Shown: one piece after another, positions 1 to 5,203 of the stretch | Layout: each line of letters begins with the position of its first letter | How positions within the stretch are numbered: the stretch's first letter is position 1 | Source of the DNA: Victivallales bacterium | GTDB taxonomy: Bacteria > Verrucomicrobiota > Lentisphaeria > Victivallales > UBA1829 | DNA length: 5,299 nt | Reading direction: 5' to 3' | Assembly: GCA_016285335.1 (NCBI GenBank) | Contig: JAEEQO010000196.1 | Span: forward strand, 1 to 5,299 | Translations under genes and position numbers: made by a program | The notes under the pieces: generated by a model | Seen by the model: only the letters and a program-made list of their open reading frames with translations | What the model was told of the DNA's origin: nothing | The model's database searches: none

Positions 1-356
1 TCGACCTCTACCCCATCCAGGAACAGGACACCATCCTCGAATCGCTCGCCGCCAACCTGAAGGCCACCGTCGCCCAGCGACTCCTCCCGAAAGCGCTCGG
101 CAAGGGCGTGGTCCCGGTCGTCGAGGTCATGATCTGCGACCCGGTCGTCCAGCGCTACATCTCCAAGAAGGAGTTCGAAAAACTGCCCGAGGCGATGGAA
201 AGCGCCCGCGAGGCCGGCATGCAGACGTTCAACATGGCGATCCTCGACCGCATCAACAACGGCGAGATCACCGAGGAAGTCGGACTCGCCGCTTCCAGCT
301 CGCCCACCGCACTGAAGATGAACCTGAAGGGCATCTTCCTGAACAGCTCGAAATAA
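1..356 (+). CDS. PilT/PilU-like type IV pilus ATPase, C-terminal fragment
   Basis: This is the last 117 codons (reading frame from base 3) of a gene that begins before the window, ending with TAA at 354-356. The product resembles the C-terminal part of PilT-family hexameric ATPases, cytoplasmic motors that power type IV pilus retraction. Family landmarks that are visible: the stretch with AQRLLPKALGKG (PilT: S-QRLLPR--G-GR), then VPVVEVMICDPVVQRYI (PilT: EVMI-TPAIRNLI), then GMQTFNMAILDRINNGEIT (PilT: GMQT-D--L--L---G-I), and a tail with PTALKMNLKGIF. The Walker A, Walker B and His boxes would lie upstream and cannot be checked. The segment aligned with the PilT AIRNLIRE motif reads VVQRYISK, so it may be a PilU-like or other paralog rather than canonical PilT; I therefore give no symbol. 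uppP follows 67 nt later on the same strand with no convincing terminator between, so co-transcription is possible. Confidence 0.85.
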   Translation, partial: DLYPIQEQDTILESLAANLKATVAQRLLPKALGKGVVPVVEVMICDPVVQRYISKKEFEKLPEAMESAREAGMQTFNMAILDRINNGEITEEVGLAASSSPTALKMNLKGIFLNSSK

Positions 357-393
357 ACCCCCGTTCCCTGACGTACCCGGGCCGCCGCTTCCC

Positions 394-410
394 CCGTCCG
401 GCCCGGACGG
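394..410 (+). promoter_or_regulatory. GC-rich hairpin just upstream of uppP start
   Basis: A perfect 7-bp inverted repeat (CCGTCCG at 394-400, CGGACGG at 404-410) has a 3-nt loop and lies between the PilT-like stop codon and the uppP start. No T-run follows, so it is not a standard intrinsic terminator. Its 3' arm contains the only purine-rich Shine-Dalgarno-like sequence near the start (GGACGGA, 405-411), so a folded RNA could mask ribosome binding. The hairpin is seen directly; any regulatory role is inference. Confidence 0.4.
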
Positions 411-423
411 ACTTGCATTGAAG

Positions 424-1332
424 ATGAAGAATTTTGCCGCAAAGATGAAAACGGTCAGCACCGTCGCCGCGATCATTCTGTGTTGTATTCTCGCATTCGG
501 AGGCGCCCGCGCGGACTTCACCCTGTTTCTTCAGGCGCTGATCCAGGGTGTCGTGGAGGGCGTGACCGAGTTCCTGCCGGTCAGCAGCACCGGTCACATG
601 ATCATCGTGGACAGCTTCTTCCCCATGAAGGACGCGGAATTCGCGAAGCTGTTCGAGGTCGTGATCCAGCTCGGCGCGATCCTGTCCGTGCTGGTGTATT
701 TTTACAGGACGATCTTCCCGCGGAAGTGGACCGTCGACGGCTTCAAGGACATGATCCCGTTGTGGTCGCGCGTGGTGGTCGGCGTGATCCCCGCCGCCGT
801 GATCGGGTTCCTGCTGGACGACTTCATCGAGGCGCACCTCTTCAACATCGTGGTCGTCTCGGTCGCGCTGATCGTGTGGGGCGTGGCGCTCGTATTTAGC
901 GGGTTTCTGGAGAAACGCAAGTCGAACACGCCGGAGATCGTGAAGATGAGCTACCTCATGGCGCTCGCGGTCGGGTTCTTCCAGTGCCTCGCCATGATCC
1001 CCGGCACCTCGCGGTCCGCCGTGACCATCCTCGGCGCGATGTGCCTCGGGTGCTCCCGCGCCTGCGCCGCCGAATTCTCGTTCTTCCTGGCGATCCCGAC
1101 GATGTTCGGCGCGTCGCTGCTGAAGCTCGTGAAGGGCGGAGCGCACCTGACCCCGCCGCAATGGCTCGCGCTTTCGGTCGGCTTCGTGACCGCGTTCTTC
1201 GTGGCATGGGCCGTGATCGCGTGGTTCATGGACTACGTGAAGAAGCACGATTTCAAGCTCTTCGGCTGGTACCGGATCGTCCTCGGCATCATCCTGCTGA
1301 TCCTCTTCTTCTGCGGCGTCGTGAAGATCTGA
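424..1332 (+). CDS. uppP: Undecaprenyl-diphosphatase UppP (BacA)
   Basis: UppP is an integral cytoplasmic-membrane enzyme that hydrolyses undecaprenyl diphosphate to undecaprenyl phosphate (EC 3.6.1.27), recycling the lipid carrier for peptidoglycan and surface-polysaccharide synthesis. Extra copies give bacitracin resistance, hence BacA. Counting from ATG 424 (302 aa), signature 1, EGVTEFLPVSSTGH, spans residues 45-58 with the conserved acidic residues E45 and E49 and H58; signature 2, PGTSRS, spans 193-198 with R197. Several hydrophobic segments follow, ending in a Leu/Ile/Phe-rich helix before the C-terminus VVKI, consistent with a polytopic protein. Family members are usually about 265-280 aa. 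The excess here is an N-terminal stretch of about 30 residues resembling a signal peptide: basic start, hydrophobic VAAIILCCILAFGG, then ARA-DF. Start choice is uncertain: in-frame TTG at 418, ATG at 424 and ATG at 445 are possible, and none has a strong Shine-Dalgarno. Identity of the enzyme is firm; the exact N-terminus is not. Confidence 0.95.
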   Translation: MKNFAAKMKTVSTVAAIILCCILAFGGARADFTLFLQALIQGVVEGVTEFLPVSSTGHMIIVDSFFPMKDAEFAKLFEVVIQLGAILSVLVYFYRTIFPRKWTVDGFKDMIPLWSRVVVGVIPAAVIGFLLDDFIEAHLFNIVVVSVALIVWGVALVFSGFLEKRKSNTPEIVKMSYLMALAVGFFQCLAMIPGTSRSAVTILGAMCLGCSRACAAEFSFFLAIPTMFGASLLKLVKGGAHLTPPQWLALSVGFVTAFFVAWAVIAWFMDYVKKHDFKLFGWYRIVLGIILLILFFCGVVKI

Positions 1333-1353
1333 ACCTGCGCCGCAGTCCGCCGT

Positions 1354-1387
1354 GGAGCGCCGGAACCATGTCCCAGCGCTCCTTTTT
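1354..1387 (+). terminator. Intrinsic terminator after uppP
   Basis: GGAGCGC (1354-1360) pairs perfectly with GCGCTCC (1376-1382), and the stem is followed directly by TTTTT (1383-1387). It lies 21 nt after the uppP stop codon, the expected place and orientation to end the PilT-like/uppP transcript. A second, weaker hairpin follows (AAGCTT at 1389-1394 with AAGCTT at 1407-1412, then a T-run at 1415-1420) and may back it up, although it overlaps the tRNA promoter. Confidence 0.75.
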
Positions 1388-1410
1388 GAAGCTTTTTTTC
1401 GAATGGAAGC

Positions 1411-1439
1411 TTGATTTTTTGCAGAAGCCGGAGTATTGT
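1411..1439 (+). promoter_or_regulatory. Sigma70-type promoter of tRNA-Leu
   Basis: TTGATT (1411-1416, -35) and TATTGT (1434-1439, -10) are separated by exactly 17 nt in an AT-rich dip. They lie after the uppP terminator and about 24 nt before the mature 5' end of the tRNA, which fits a short tRNA leader. Both hexamers are close to the sigma70 consensus. Confidence 0.65.
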
Positions 1440-1462
1440 ATTTGACCCTGTTTCCCCGACAT

Positions 1463-1548
1463 GCCGAAGTGGCGAAATGGCAGACGCACTAGACTCAAAA
1501 TCTGGCGCCAGTGATGGCGTGTGGGTTCAAGTCCCACCTTCGGCACCA
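1463..1548 (+). tRNA. tRNA-Leu (anticodon CAA)
   Basis: A full cloverleaf with a long variable arm can be folded by eye. The acceptor stem GCCGAAG (1463-1469) pairs with CTTCGGC (1538-1544). The D-arm stem is GCG/CGC (1472-1474, 1485-1487). The anticodon stem CTAGA/TCTGG (1489-1493, 1501-1505) encloses loop CTCAAAA, giving anticodon CAA at 1496-1498, which reads UUG. The class II variable arm is CGCC-AGTGAT-GGCG (1506-1519). The T-arm is GTGGG/CCCAC around TTCAAGT. Discriminator A (1545) and an encoded CCA (1546-1548) follow. The CAA anticodon together with a long variable arm makes leucine unambiguous. It is a single tRNA between uppP and the convergent LRR operon; no clear intrinsic terminator follows it. 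Confidence 0.96.
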
Positions 1549-1647
1549 TTTTCAAGTTCAAAAAAAGGGGTAATCTTCTCCGTTTCTTTCCCGGAACTCG
1601 AAATGTGTTTACGCTCGGCATAGCGCAGTTTTCGTCCATTTCAAGTC

Positions 1648-1711
1648 AATATTGGCAAGGATTTCCAGCCAATATTTATAAAAATTGGCAAAGATTTCCA
1701 GCCAATATTTA
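1648..1711. repeat. Two 28-nt direct repeats with internal dyad symmetry
   Basis: Copy 1 (1651-1678) and copy 2 (1684-1711) are identical except for one base (G/A at the ninth position) and start 33 nt apart. Each carries ATTGGC and GCCAAT arms around an 11-nt centre ending TTTCCA. In copy 1 the arms extend to AATATTGGC (1648-1656) and GCCAATATT (1668-1676), a perfect 9-bp inverted repeat, with an inner GG/CC pair. On the opposite strand at 1713-1738 a degenerate third copy can be read: TTGGCAAAGA matches exactly, then TGCC-ATATT. Possible roles are a protein-binding array, an RNA hairpin pair protecting 3' ends, or a small dispersed palindromic element; the sequence alone does not decide. 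Confidence 0.8.
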
Positions 1712-1737
1712 AGGAATATGGCAGTTATTCTTTGCCA

Positions 1738-1785
1738 AAACAAACGGGTTCCCTGCTTGATGGTGGAAATCCGCCCCGCCCGTTT
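1738..1785 (-). terminator. Weak candidate terminator of the LRR operon
   Basis: Read on the minus strand, AAACGGG immediately after the stop codon (1785-1779) pairs with CCCGTTT (1748-1742). The loop is about 30 nt, with a possible inner pairing of GGAA and TTCC. A short GTTTT follows (1741-1737). The long loop and brief T-run make it weak, but its position is right and no better candidate is seen nearby. Confidence 0.3.
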
Positions 1786-3585
1786 TCAGGGCTGAGGCTG
1801 GATCAGGCTCGAAATCTTCTCCGGCGGGATGGCGGTCCCCTCGAACGCGTCCGGCGCAATCTTCACGAATGACGCCAGTTCGACGTCCGCGAGGGCAGTG
1901 CATCCGGCGAACGCCCGCGGCCCGATCTCCTTCACGCCGGGCGGGATCACGATCTTCTTCAGGCTTGTGCAGTTTTCGAACGCTTTTTTCCGGATTTCAG
2001 TCAAAGTGTCCGGCAGGACGACCTCCTCCAGTGAAGTACACCCGGAAAAAGCGCCGTCCCAGACGGTCTCTACGCAGAACGGCTTATTCCCGGAGCGGAT
2101 CACGACCTTCTTCAGGCCGGTACAGTTTTCAAACGCGTTCTCCGCAAGGGAGACCACGTTTCCCGGAATCTCGATTTCCTCCAGGCTCGTACACCCGGAA
2201 AAAGCGCTTCTTCCAATAAAACCATACTGGACGTCCGGGATCGTGATGTCCTTCAGACTGGTGCATCCGTAAAACGCGCTTTCAGGGATTCCCGCCGAAT
2301 CCGGAAGGTTGAACTTGACGCGGGTCAGGCCGGTGCAGCCGTAAAACATCTCCCGCGACAATCCCGTCGGCCCTCTGGTGAGATCGCCCAGATCGATTTC
2401 CCTCAATCCGGTACATCCCCTGAACGCCCCTTTCCCGAAATAGATCACGCTCTCCGGGATTTCGAGCTCCTCCAGAGCCGTGCAGCCGGAAAACGCGTAG
2501 TTCTCAATTATTTCCACCCCGTCCTGAATCACGATCTCCTTCAGGTTTGTACAGCCGGAAAACATCTCTATGCCGACAGATAAAGGCGATTCAGGGTTCG
2601 CTCCGACCGGGATTACGATCTTTTCCAGACCGGTGCATCCCTTGAACGCCCGTTCTCCGACAAACTCCACGCTCGGGGGAATTTCGATCTCCTTCAGATT
2701 CGTGCAGCCGGCGAATGCGGAATGGATGACCCGCACACCGTCGTGAAGCACGACCTTTTCCAGACTTGCGCATTCGTCGAACATGCCCCAGGCGATATCC
2801 TTGACCCGGCCGGAGATTTCCGCTTCGCGCAGGTCGGGGCAGGAAGAAAAAATAGAGTTGGATATCTTGAGCGGGCGTGTGCCGTCCGGGATCCGGACAC
2901 GGACAAGGCCGCAGCCGGAGAAAGCGCCGCCATCAATCTCCTCCACCCCGGCCGGAATTTCGATTTCCCTCAGATTCGAGCATTTGGAGAACGCGTGCAG
3001 CCCGATGACCTTCAGGCTGTCCGGCAGGCGGATGTTCTCCAGTTTGGGGCACCCCATGAACGCGTTCTGGCCGATTACCGTCACGGAATCCGGCATGACG
3101 ACTTTCCGCAGTTCCGGGCAGAAGATGAACGCGCTCACATTGATCTTCGTCACGGTGTCCGGCAGCCGGACGGTGCGCAGTTGTTCGTGGCGGTTGAACG
3201 CAAACGTCCCGATCTCCGTCGCGCCATAGGGAATGACGTAATGCCGGTACATCAGGTGCGGCTGAAGCTTCAGCATAAACTCGCTGGGCGGCTTGGGCGC
3301 GGGCGTGCTGCTGCCGTGGATGCCGGTCCGGCCGATCGGAGGGAAGAAATAATTGAAGAGCGCGGCATGGAGCTTGACTGCCTTTGCATCGACGACCGTG
3401 GTCCCGCTTGGAAGGCGGATGCGACAGATATACGTGTAATCGTAAGCGCCGTACAAAAGCACAGACAGGAGGAAGACCGCGAACGACGCGAGAACGGCGC
3501 GTTTGAACGCACGCATCCGGCGTTCGCGCTTCTCCTCGCGGGACTGTTCGCCGGATTCGGCAGGATTGTCTGGGGCGTCGGTCAT
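1786..3585 (-). CDS. BspA-like LRR_5 membrane-anchored protein (second gene of pair)
   Basis: The 599-aa product has three parts. Residues 1-29 are hydrophilic and highly charged (REEKRERRMRAFKR), then comes one hydrophobic segment at about 30-48, so a type II signal anchor with the N-terminus inside is predicted. A linker with a Pro-rich patch (PAPKPP, about 95-100) precedes about 20 LRR_5 (BspA/Treponema pallidum-type) repeats from about residue 116 to 584, of the pattern I-IP--V--I---AF-GC--L-E. The basic repeat is 23 residues, but many are 22-28, with insertions such as those containing NPESPL, TRGPTG and KPFCVETVW. The end is a short tail ending QPQP, with no sorting signal or second membrane span. 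BspA-type LRR domains usually bind proteins or host/matrix surfaces; the ligand here is unknown. The start ATG (3583-3585) has GGAGGA 6 nt upstream, inside the preceding gene, whose TGA is only 2 nt away, so translational coupling is likely. The reading frame stays open far upstream of this start, but that part is the previous gene read out of frame. Confidence 0.9.
   Translation of the reverse strand: MTDAPDNPAESGEQSREEKRERRMRAFKRAVLASFAVFLLSVLLYGAYDYTYICRIRLPSGTTVVDAKAVKLHAALFNYFFPPIGRTGIHGSSTPAPKPPSEFMLKLQPHLMYRHYVIPYGATEIGTFAFNRHEQLRTVRLPDTVTKINVSAFIFCPELRKVVMPDSVTVIGQNAFMGCPKLENIRLPDSLKVIGLHAFSKCSNLREIEIPAGVEEIDGGAFSGCGLVRVRIPDGTRPLKISNSIFSSCPDLREAEISGRVKDIAWGMFDECASLEKVVLHDGVRVIHSAFAGCTNLKEIEIPPSVEFVGERAFKGCTGLEKIVIPVGANPESPLSVGIEMFSGCTNLKEIVIQDGVEIIENYAFSGCTALEELEIPESVIYFGKGAFRGCTGLREIDLGDLTRGPTGLSREMFYGCTGLTRVKFNLPDSAGIPESAFYGCTSLKDITIPDVQYGFIGRSAFSGCTSLEEIEIPGNVVSLAENAFENCTGLKKVVIRSGNKPFCVETVWDGAFSGCTSLEEVVLPDTLTEIRKKAFENCTSLKKIVIPPGVKEIGPRAFAGCTALADVELASFVKIAPDAFEGTAIPPEKISSLIQPQP
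1834..3240 (-). repeat. Degenerate LRR-coding repeat array, about 20 units
   Basis: This is the coding part of the 599-aa protein's LRR domain. Units are nominally 69 nt (23 codons) but vary from 66 to 84 nt because of in-frame insertions, so the array is irregular at DNA level compared with the neighbouring one. The conserved core AF-GC--L recurs almost every unit. Confidence 0.75.
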
Positions 3586-3587
3586 GG

Positions 3588-5009
3588 TCAGTCCTCCGTT
3601 TCGGTTTGAGGTTGTTTCGGGGGCGATTTCTTCTCCGGCGGAAGGTGCGTTCCCTCGAACGCGTTCGGCGCGACGTTCACGCCGGGCGGCAGTTCGATGT
3701 CCGCGAGGGCGGCACAGCCGCTGAACGCTCCCGACCCGATCTCCTTTATGCCGGGCGGCAGTTCGATGCCCGCGAGGGCGGCACAGCCGCTGAACGCCCA
3801 CGGCCCGATCACCTCCACGCCGTCCGGGATACGGATTATCTCCAGTGACGTGCATCTGCCGAACGTCCCCGACCCGATCTCCTTCACGCCGGGCGGGATC
3901 GCGATCTTCTTCAGTGCGGTGCAGCCTGCGAACGCCAGCGTGTCGATCGTCTTCACGCCGGGCGGGATCACGATCTCCTCCAGGGATTCGCAGTCGCGGA
4001 ACGCTTCCGCCCCGATCGTCGTCACACTGTCCGGCAGTTCGATGCGCTTCAGGTTTTTGCAATCGCGGAACGCTTCCCACCCGATCACCTCCACGCCGTT
4101 CGGGATCGCGATCTTCTTCAGGGCGGTACAGTACCCCCTCTCGATCACCCTCAGGCTGTCCGGCAGCGCGATCTCCTCCAGGAATTCGCAGTCGCGGAAC
4201 GCATAGTCTCCGATCGTCGTCACACTGTCCGGCAATTCGATACGCTTCAGGTTTTTGCAGCCGCGGAACGCCCACGACCCGATCACCTTCAGGCTGTCTG
4301 GCAGGGCGATCTCCTCCAGGGATTCGCAATCGCGGAACGCTTCCCACCCGATCGTCGTCACACTCTCCGGCAGGACGACCCGTTTCAGTTTCTTGCAGCC
4401 GGAAAACGCCTGCGGTTCAATGCACTCGACGCCCGCCTGGAGGACGACTTCCTCCAGGAACTCGCAGCCGTGGAACGCTTCGTCCTCGATCACCCTCACG
4501 CCGGACGGGATCACGATCTTCTTCAGGCTCCTGCAGCCGGAGAAGGCGTTGTGCTGAATCGTCCGCACGCTGTCCGGGATTCTGATCTTCTCCAGGGATT
4601 CGCAGCTGCGGAACGCATAGGCACCGATCGTCGTCACGCCGTCCGGGATCCTGATGCTGCGCATCATCCGGTGGTCGGAGAAAGCAAAATTGCCGATCTC
4701 CGTCGCGCCCTCCGGCACGACATAACGGCGATAGTACAGATACGGATACAGTTTCTCGAACCGGCGGTCCCTGAAGAAATAGTCGAAGCACGGGGCATCG
4801 GGCCTGGCCGCGTTGGAATCCACGACGGTCGTCCCCTTCGGGATGCGGCAGACGAACGCGTAGTCGTAAGCGCCGTACAGCAGCACCATCAGGATGAAGA
4901 CCACGAACAACGCGATGGCGGCGCGCTTGAACGCGCGCATCCGGCGTTCGCGCTTCTCCTCGCGGTCGAGCTCGGCGGATTCGGAAGAACTGATCGTCGA
5001 TTCGGACAT
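3588..5009 (-). CDS. BspA-like LRR_5 membrane-anchored protein (first gene of pair)
   Basis: The 473-aa product has the same architecture as the next gene: a charged cytoplasmic start (REEKRERRMRAFKR, about 16-29), one membrane segment at about 30-48 (ALFVVFILMVLLYGAYDY), a conserved post-membrane stretch with GTTVVDSN, and then 16 LRR_5 repeats from about residue 97 to 452. These repeats are very regular, almost all exactly 23 residues, of the type IELPDSVTTIGDYAFRDCES. One unit (280-299) is 20 residues and lacks the AF core. The C-terminus is hydrophilic, with PPEKKSPPKQPQ. The repeat domain is predicted to lie outside the cytoplasmic membrane, probably binding a protein or surface ligand; no ligand can be named. 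I chose ATG 5007-5009 because AAAGGAG stands 9 nt upstream (5019-5025) and the shared N-terminal block with the paralog begins just after it. A longer in-frame start at 5165 would lie inside the previous gene's terminator and upstream of the promoter. The TGA (3588-3590) is 2 nt from the next start. Confidence 0.92.
   Translation of the reverse strand: MSESTISSSESAELDREEKRERRMRAFKRAAIALFVVFILMVLLYGAYDYAFVCRIPKGTTVVDSNAARPDAPCFDYFFRDRRFEKLYPYLYYRRYVVPEGATEIGNFAFSDHRMMRSIRIPDGVTTIGAYAFRSCESLEKIRIPDSVRTIQHNAFSGCRSLKKIVIPSGVRVIEDEAFHGCEFLEEVVLQAGVECIEPQAFSGCKKLKRVVLPESVTTIGWEAFRDCESLEEIALPDSLKVIGSWAFRGCKNLKRIELPDSVTTIGDYAFRDCEFLEEIALPDSLRVIERGYCTALKKIAIPNGVEVIGWEAFRDCKNLKRIELPDSVTTIGAEAFRDCESLEEIVIPPGVKTIDTLAFAGCTALKKIAIPPGVKEIGSGTFGRCTSLEIIRIPDGVEVIGPWAFSGCAALAGIELPPGIKEIGSGAFSGCAALADIELPPGVNVAPNAFEGTHLPPEKKSPPKQPQTETED
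3592..3597 (-). promoter_or_regulatory. Shine-Dalgarno of second LRR gene
   Basis: GGAGGA on the minus strand lies 6 nt before ATG 3585 and inside the last codons of the upstream gene. It fixes the start of the 599-aa protein despite the open frame extending upstream. Confidence 0.8.
3654..4721 (-). repeat. Regular 69-bp tandem repeat array coding LRRs, 16 units
   Basis: DNA-level tandem repetition with a 69-bp period underlies the LRR domain of the 473-aa protein. For example, 48 bp at 3681-3728 recur at 3750-3797 with a single mismatch, exactly 69 bp apart. A two-unit (138-bp) higher-order pattern alternates VTTIG--AFRDCE-LEE with LKVIG-type units between about 4160 and 4390. Because the period is a multiple of three, other frames also stay open across the array, which creates long spurious reading frames on both strands. 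Confidence 0.85.
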
Positions 5010-5018
5010 GGGGTCGTG

Positions 5019-5025
5019 CTCCTTT
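5019..5025 (-). promoter_or_regulatory. Shine-Dalgarno of first LRR gene
   Basis: AAAGGAG on the minus strand stands 9 nt before ATG 5009. It decides this start over the longer in-frame one at 5165. Confidence 0.8.
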
Positions 5026-5069
5026 CTTATGCCTGTTGGGGAAGGCTTGTCCGTTTCATTATCGTTTTG

Positions 5070-5079
5070 TTTCGCGAAA
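5070..5079. promoter_or_regulatory. 10-bp perfect palindrome near predicted transcription start
   Basis: TTTCGCGAAA is a perfect palindrome about 10-19 nt downstream of the -10 box of the LRR operon, at or just after the expected transcription start. This is a typical place for a repressor operator, but it could be chance. No regulator gene is in the window. Confidence 0.3.
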
Positions 5080-5086
5080 GATAAAG

Positions 5087-5116
5087 ATAATATAACGCCC
5101 TTTGGTCCGATTGCAA
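5087..5116 (-). promoter_or_regulatory. Promoter of the LRR operon
   Basis: On the minus strand, TTGCAA (5116-5111, -35) is followed after 16 nt by TATATT (5094-5089, -10); TATTAT at 5092-5087 with an 18-nt spacer is an alternative. The boxes lie between the preceding gene's terminator and the LRR start, giving a predicted leader of about 70 nt. Confidence 0.6.
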
Positions 5117-5123
5117 GGCGGAT

Positions 5124-5167
5124 AAAAAGAAAAAACCATGCCGGACGTTTTTGCGCGTCCGGCATGG
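5124..5167 (-). terminator. Strong intrinsic terminator of the upstream partial gene
   Basis: A perfect 12-bp stem (5167-5156 with 5147-5136, core ATGCCGGACG) closes an 8-nt loop and is followed on the minus strand by TTTTTTCTTTTT (5135-5124). It ends transcription of the gene finishing at 5204 and insulates the LRR operon promoter just downstream. Confidence 0.92.
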
Positions 5168-5203
5168 CGGGATTCTTGAGGTTGTTTCAGCGGAAAGCCG
5201 AGG

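Larger units (their letters stand above)
1549..1785. other. Convergent intergenic region, no gene seen
   Basis: This 237-nt stretch separates the tRNA (+ strand) from the 3' end of the LRR operon (minus strand). It is clearly more AT-rich than its flanks, especially 1640-1740. It holds the palindromic direct repeats listed separately and a weak candidate terminator for the minus-strand operon. One frame stays open from about 1624 to 1869 and reads through the repeats as an 11-codon period (IGKDFQPIF twice). It has no ATG and no Shine-Dalgarno, so I do not call a gene. Confidence 0.6.

Noticed and set aside
268..1248. 326-aa open frame on the minus strand opposite uppP
   Set aside because: The translation is rich in Arg, His, Asp and Glu with no family resemblance, and lies opposite the unambiguous UppP gene. 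It is a GC-rich antisense shadow.
1648..1711. Minimal CRISPR array
   Set aside because: There are only two copies with a 5-nt gap between them, so there is no room for a spacer, and no cas genes are nearby. The 69-bp repeats at 3654-4721 are coding LRR units, not CRISPR.
1521..1712. 63-aa + strand frame starting within the tRNA gene
   Set aside because: Its start lies inside tRNA-Leu and it has no Shine-Dalgarno. The repeated peptide at its end simply reflects the 28-nt DNA repeats.
1463..1785. Attachment site or integrated element at the tRNA-Leu 3' end
   Set aside because: I found no integrase gene and no duplicated tRNA 3' end in the window; the downstream repeats do not match the tRNA sequence.
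2722..3609. Long + strand frames opposite the LRR genes (also at 3845-4585 and 4470-5084)
   Set aside because: They have repetitive, Arg/Asp/Ser-biased translations that mirror the antisense repeats, and no recognisable family or ribosome-binding sites.
3586..4347. Upstream extension of the second LRR frame to give an 853-aa protein
   Set aside because: The extra part is the first LRR gene read in another frame; the 69-bp period keeps that frame open. The Shine-Dalgarno and paralog alignment fix the start at 3585.
5010..5165. Longer start for the first LRR gene at 5165 (525 aa)
   Set aside because: It would begin inside the hairpin of the preceding terminator and upstream of the predicted promoter, with no ribosome-binding site. 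The added residues match nothing in the paralog.
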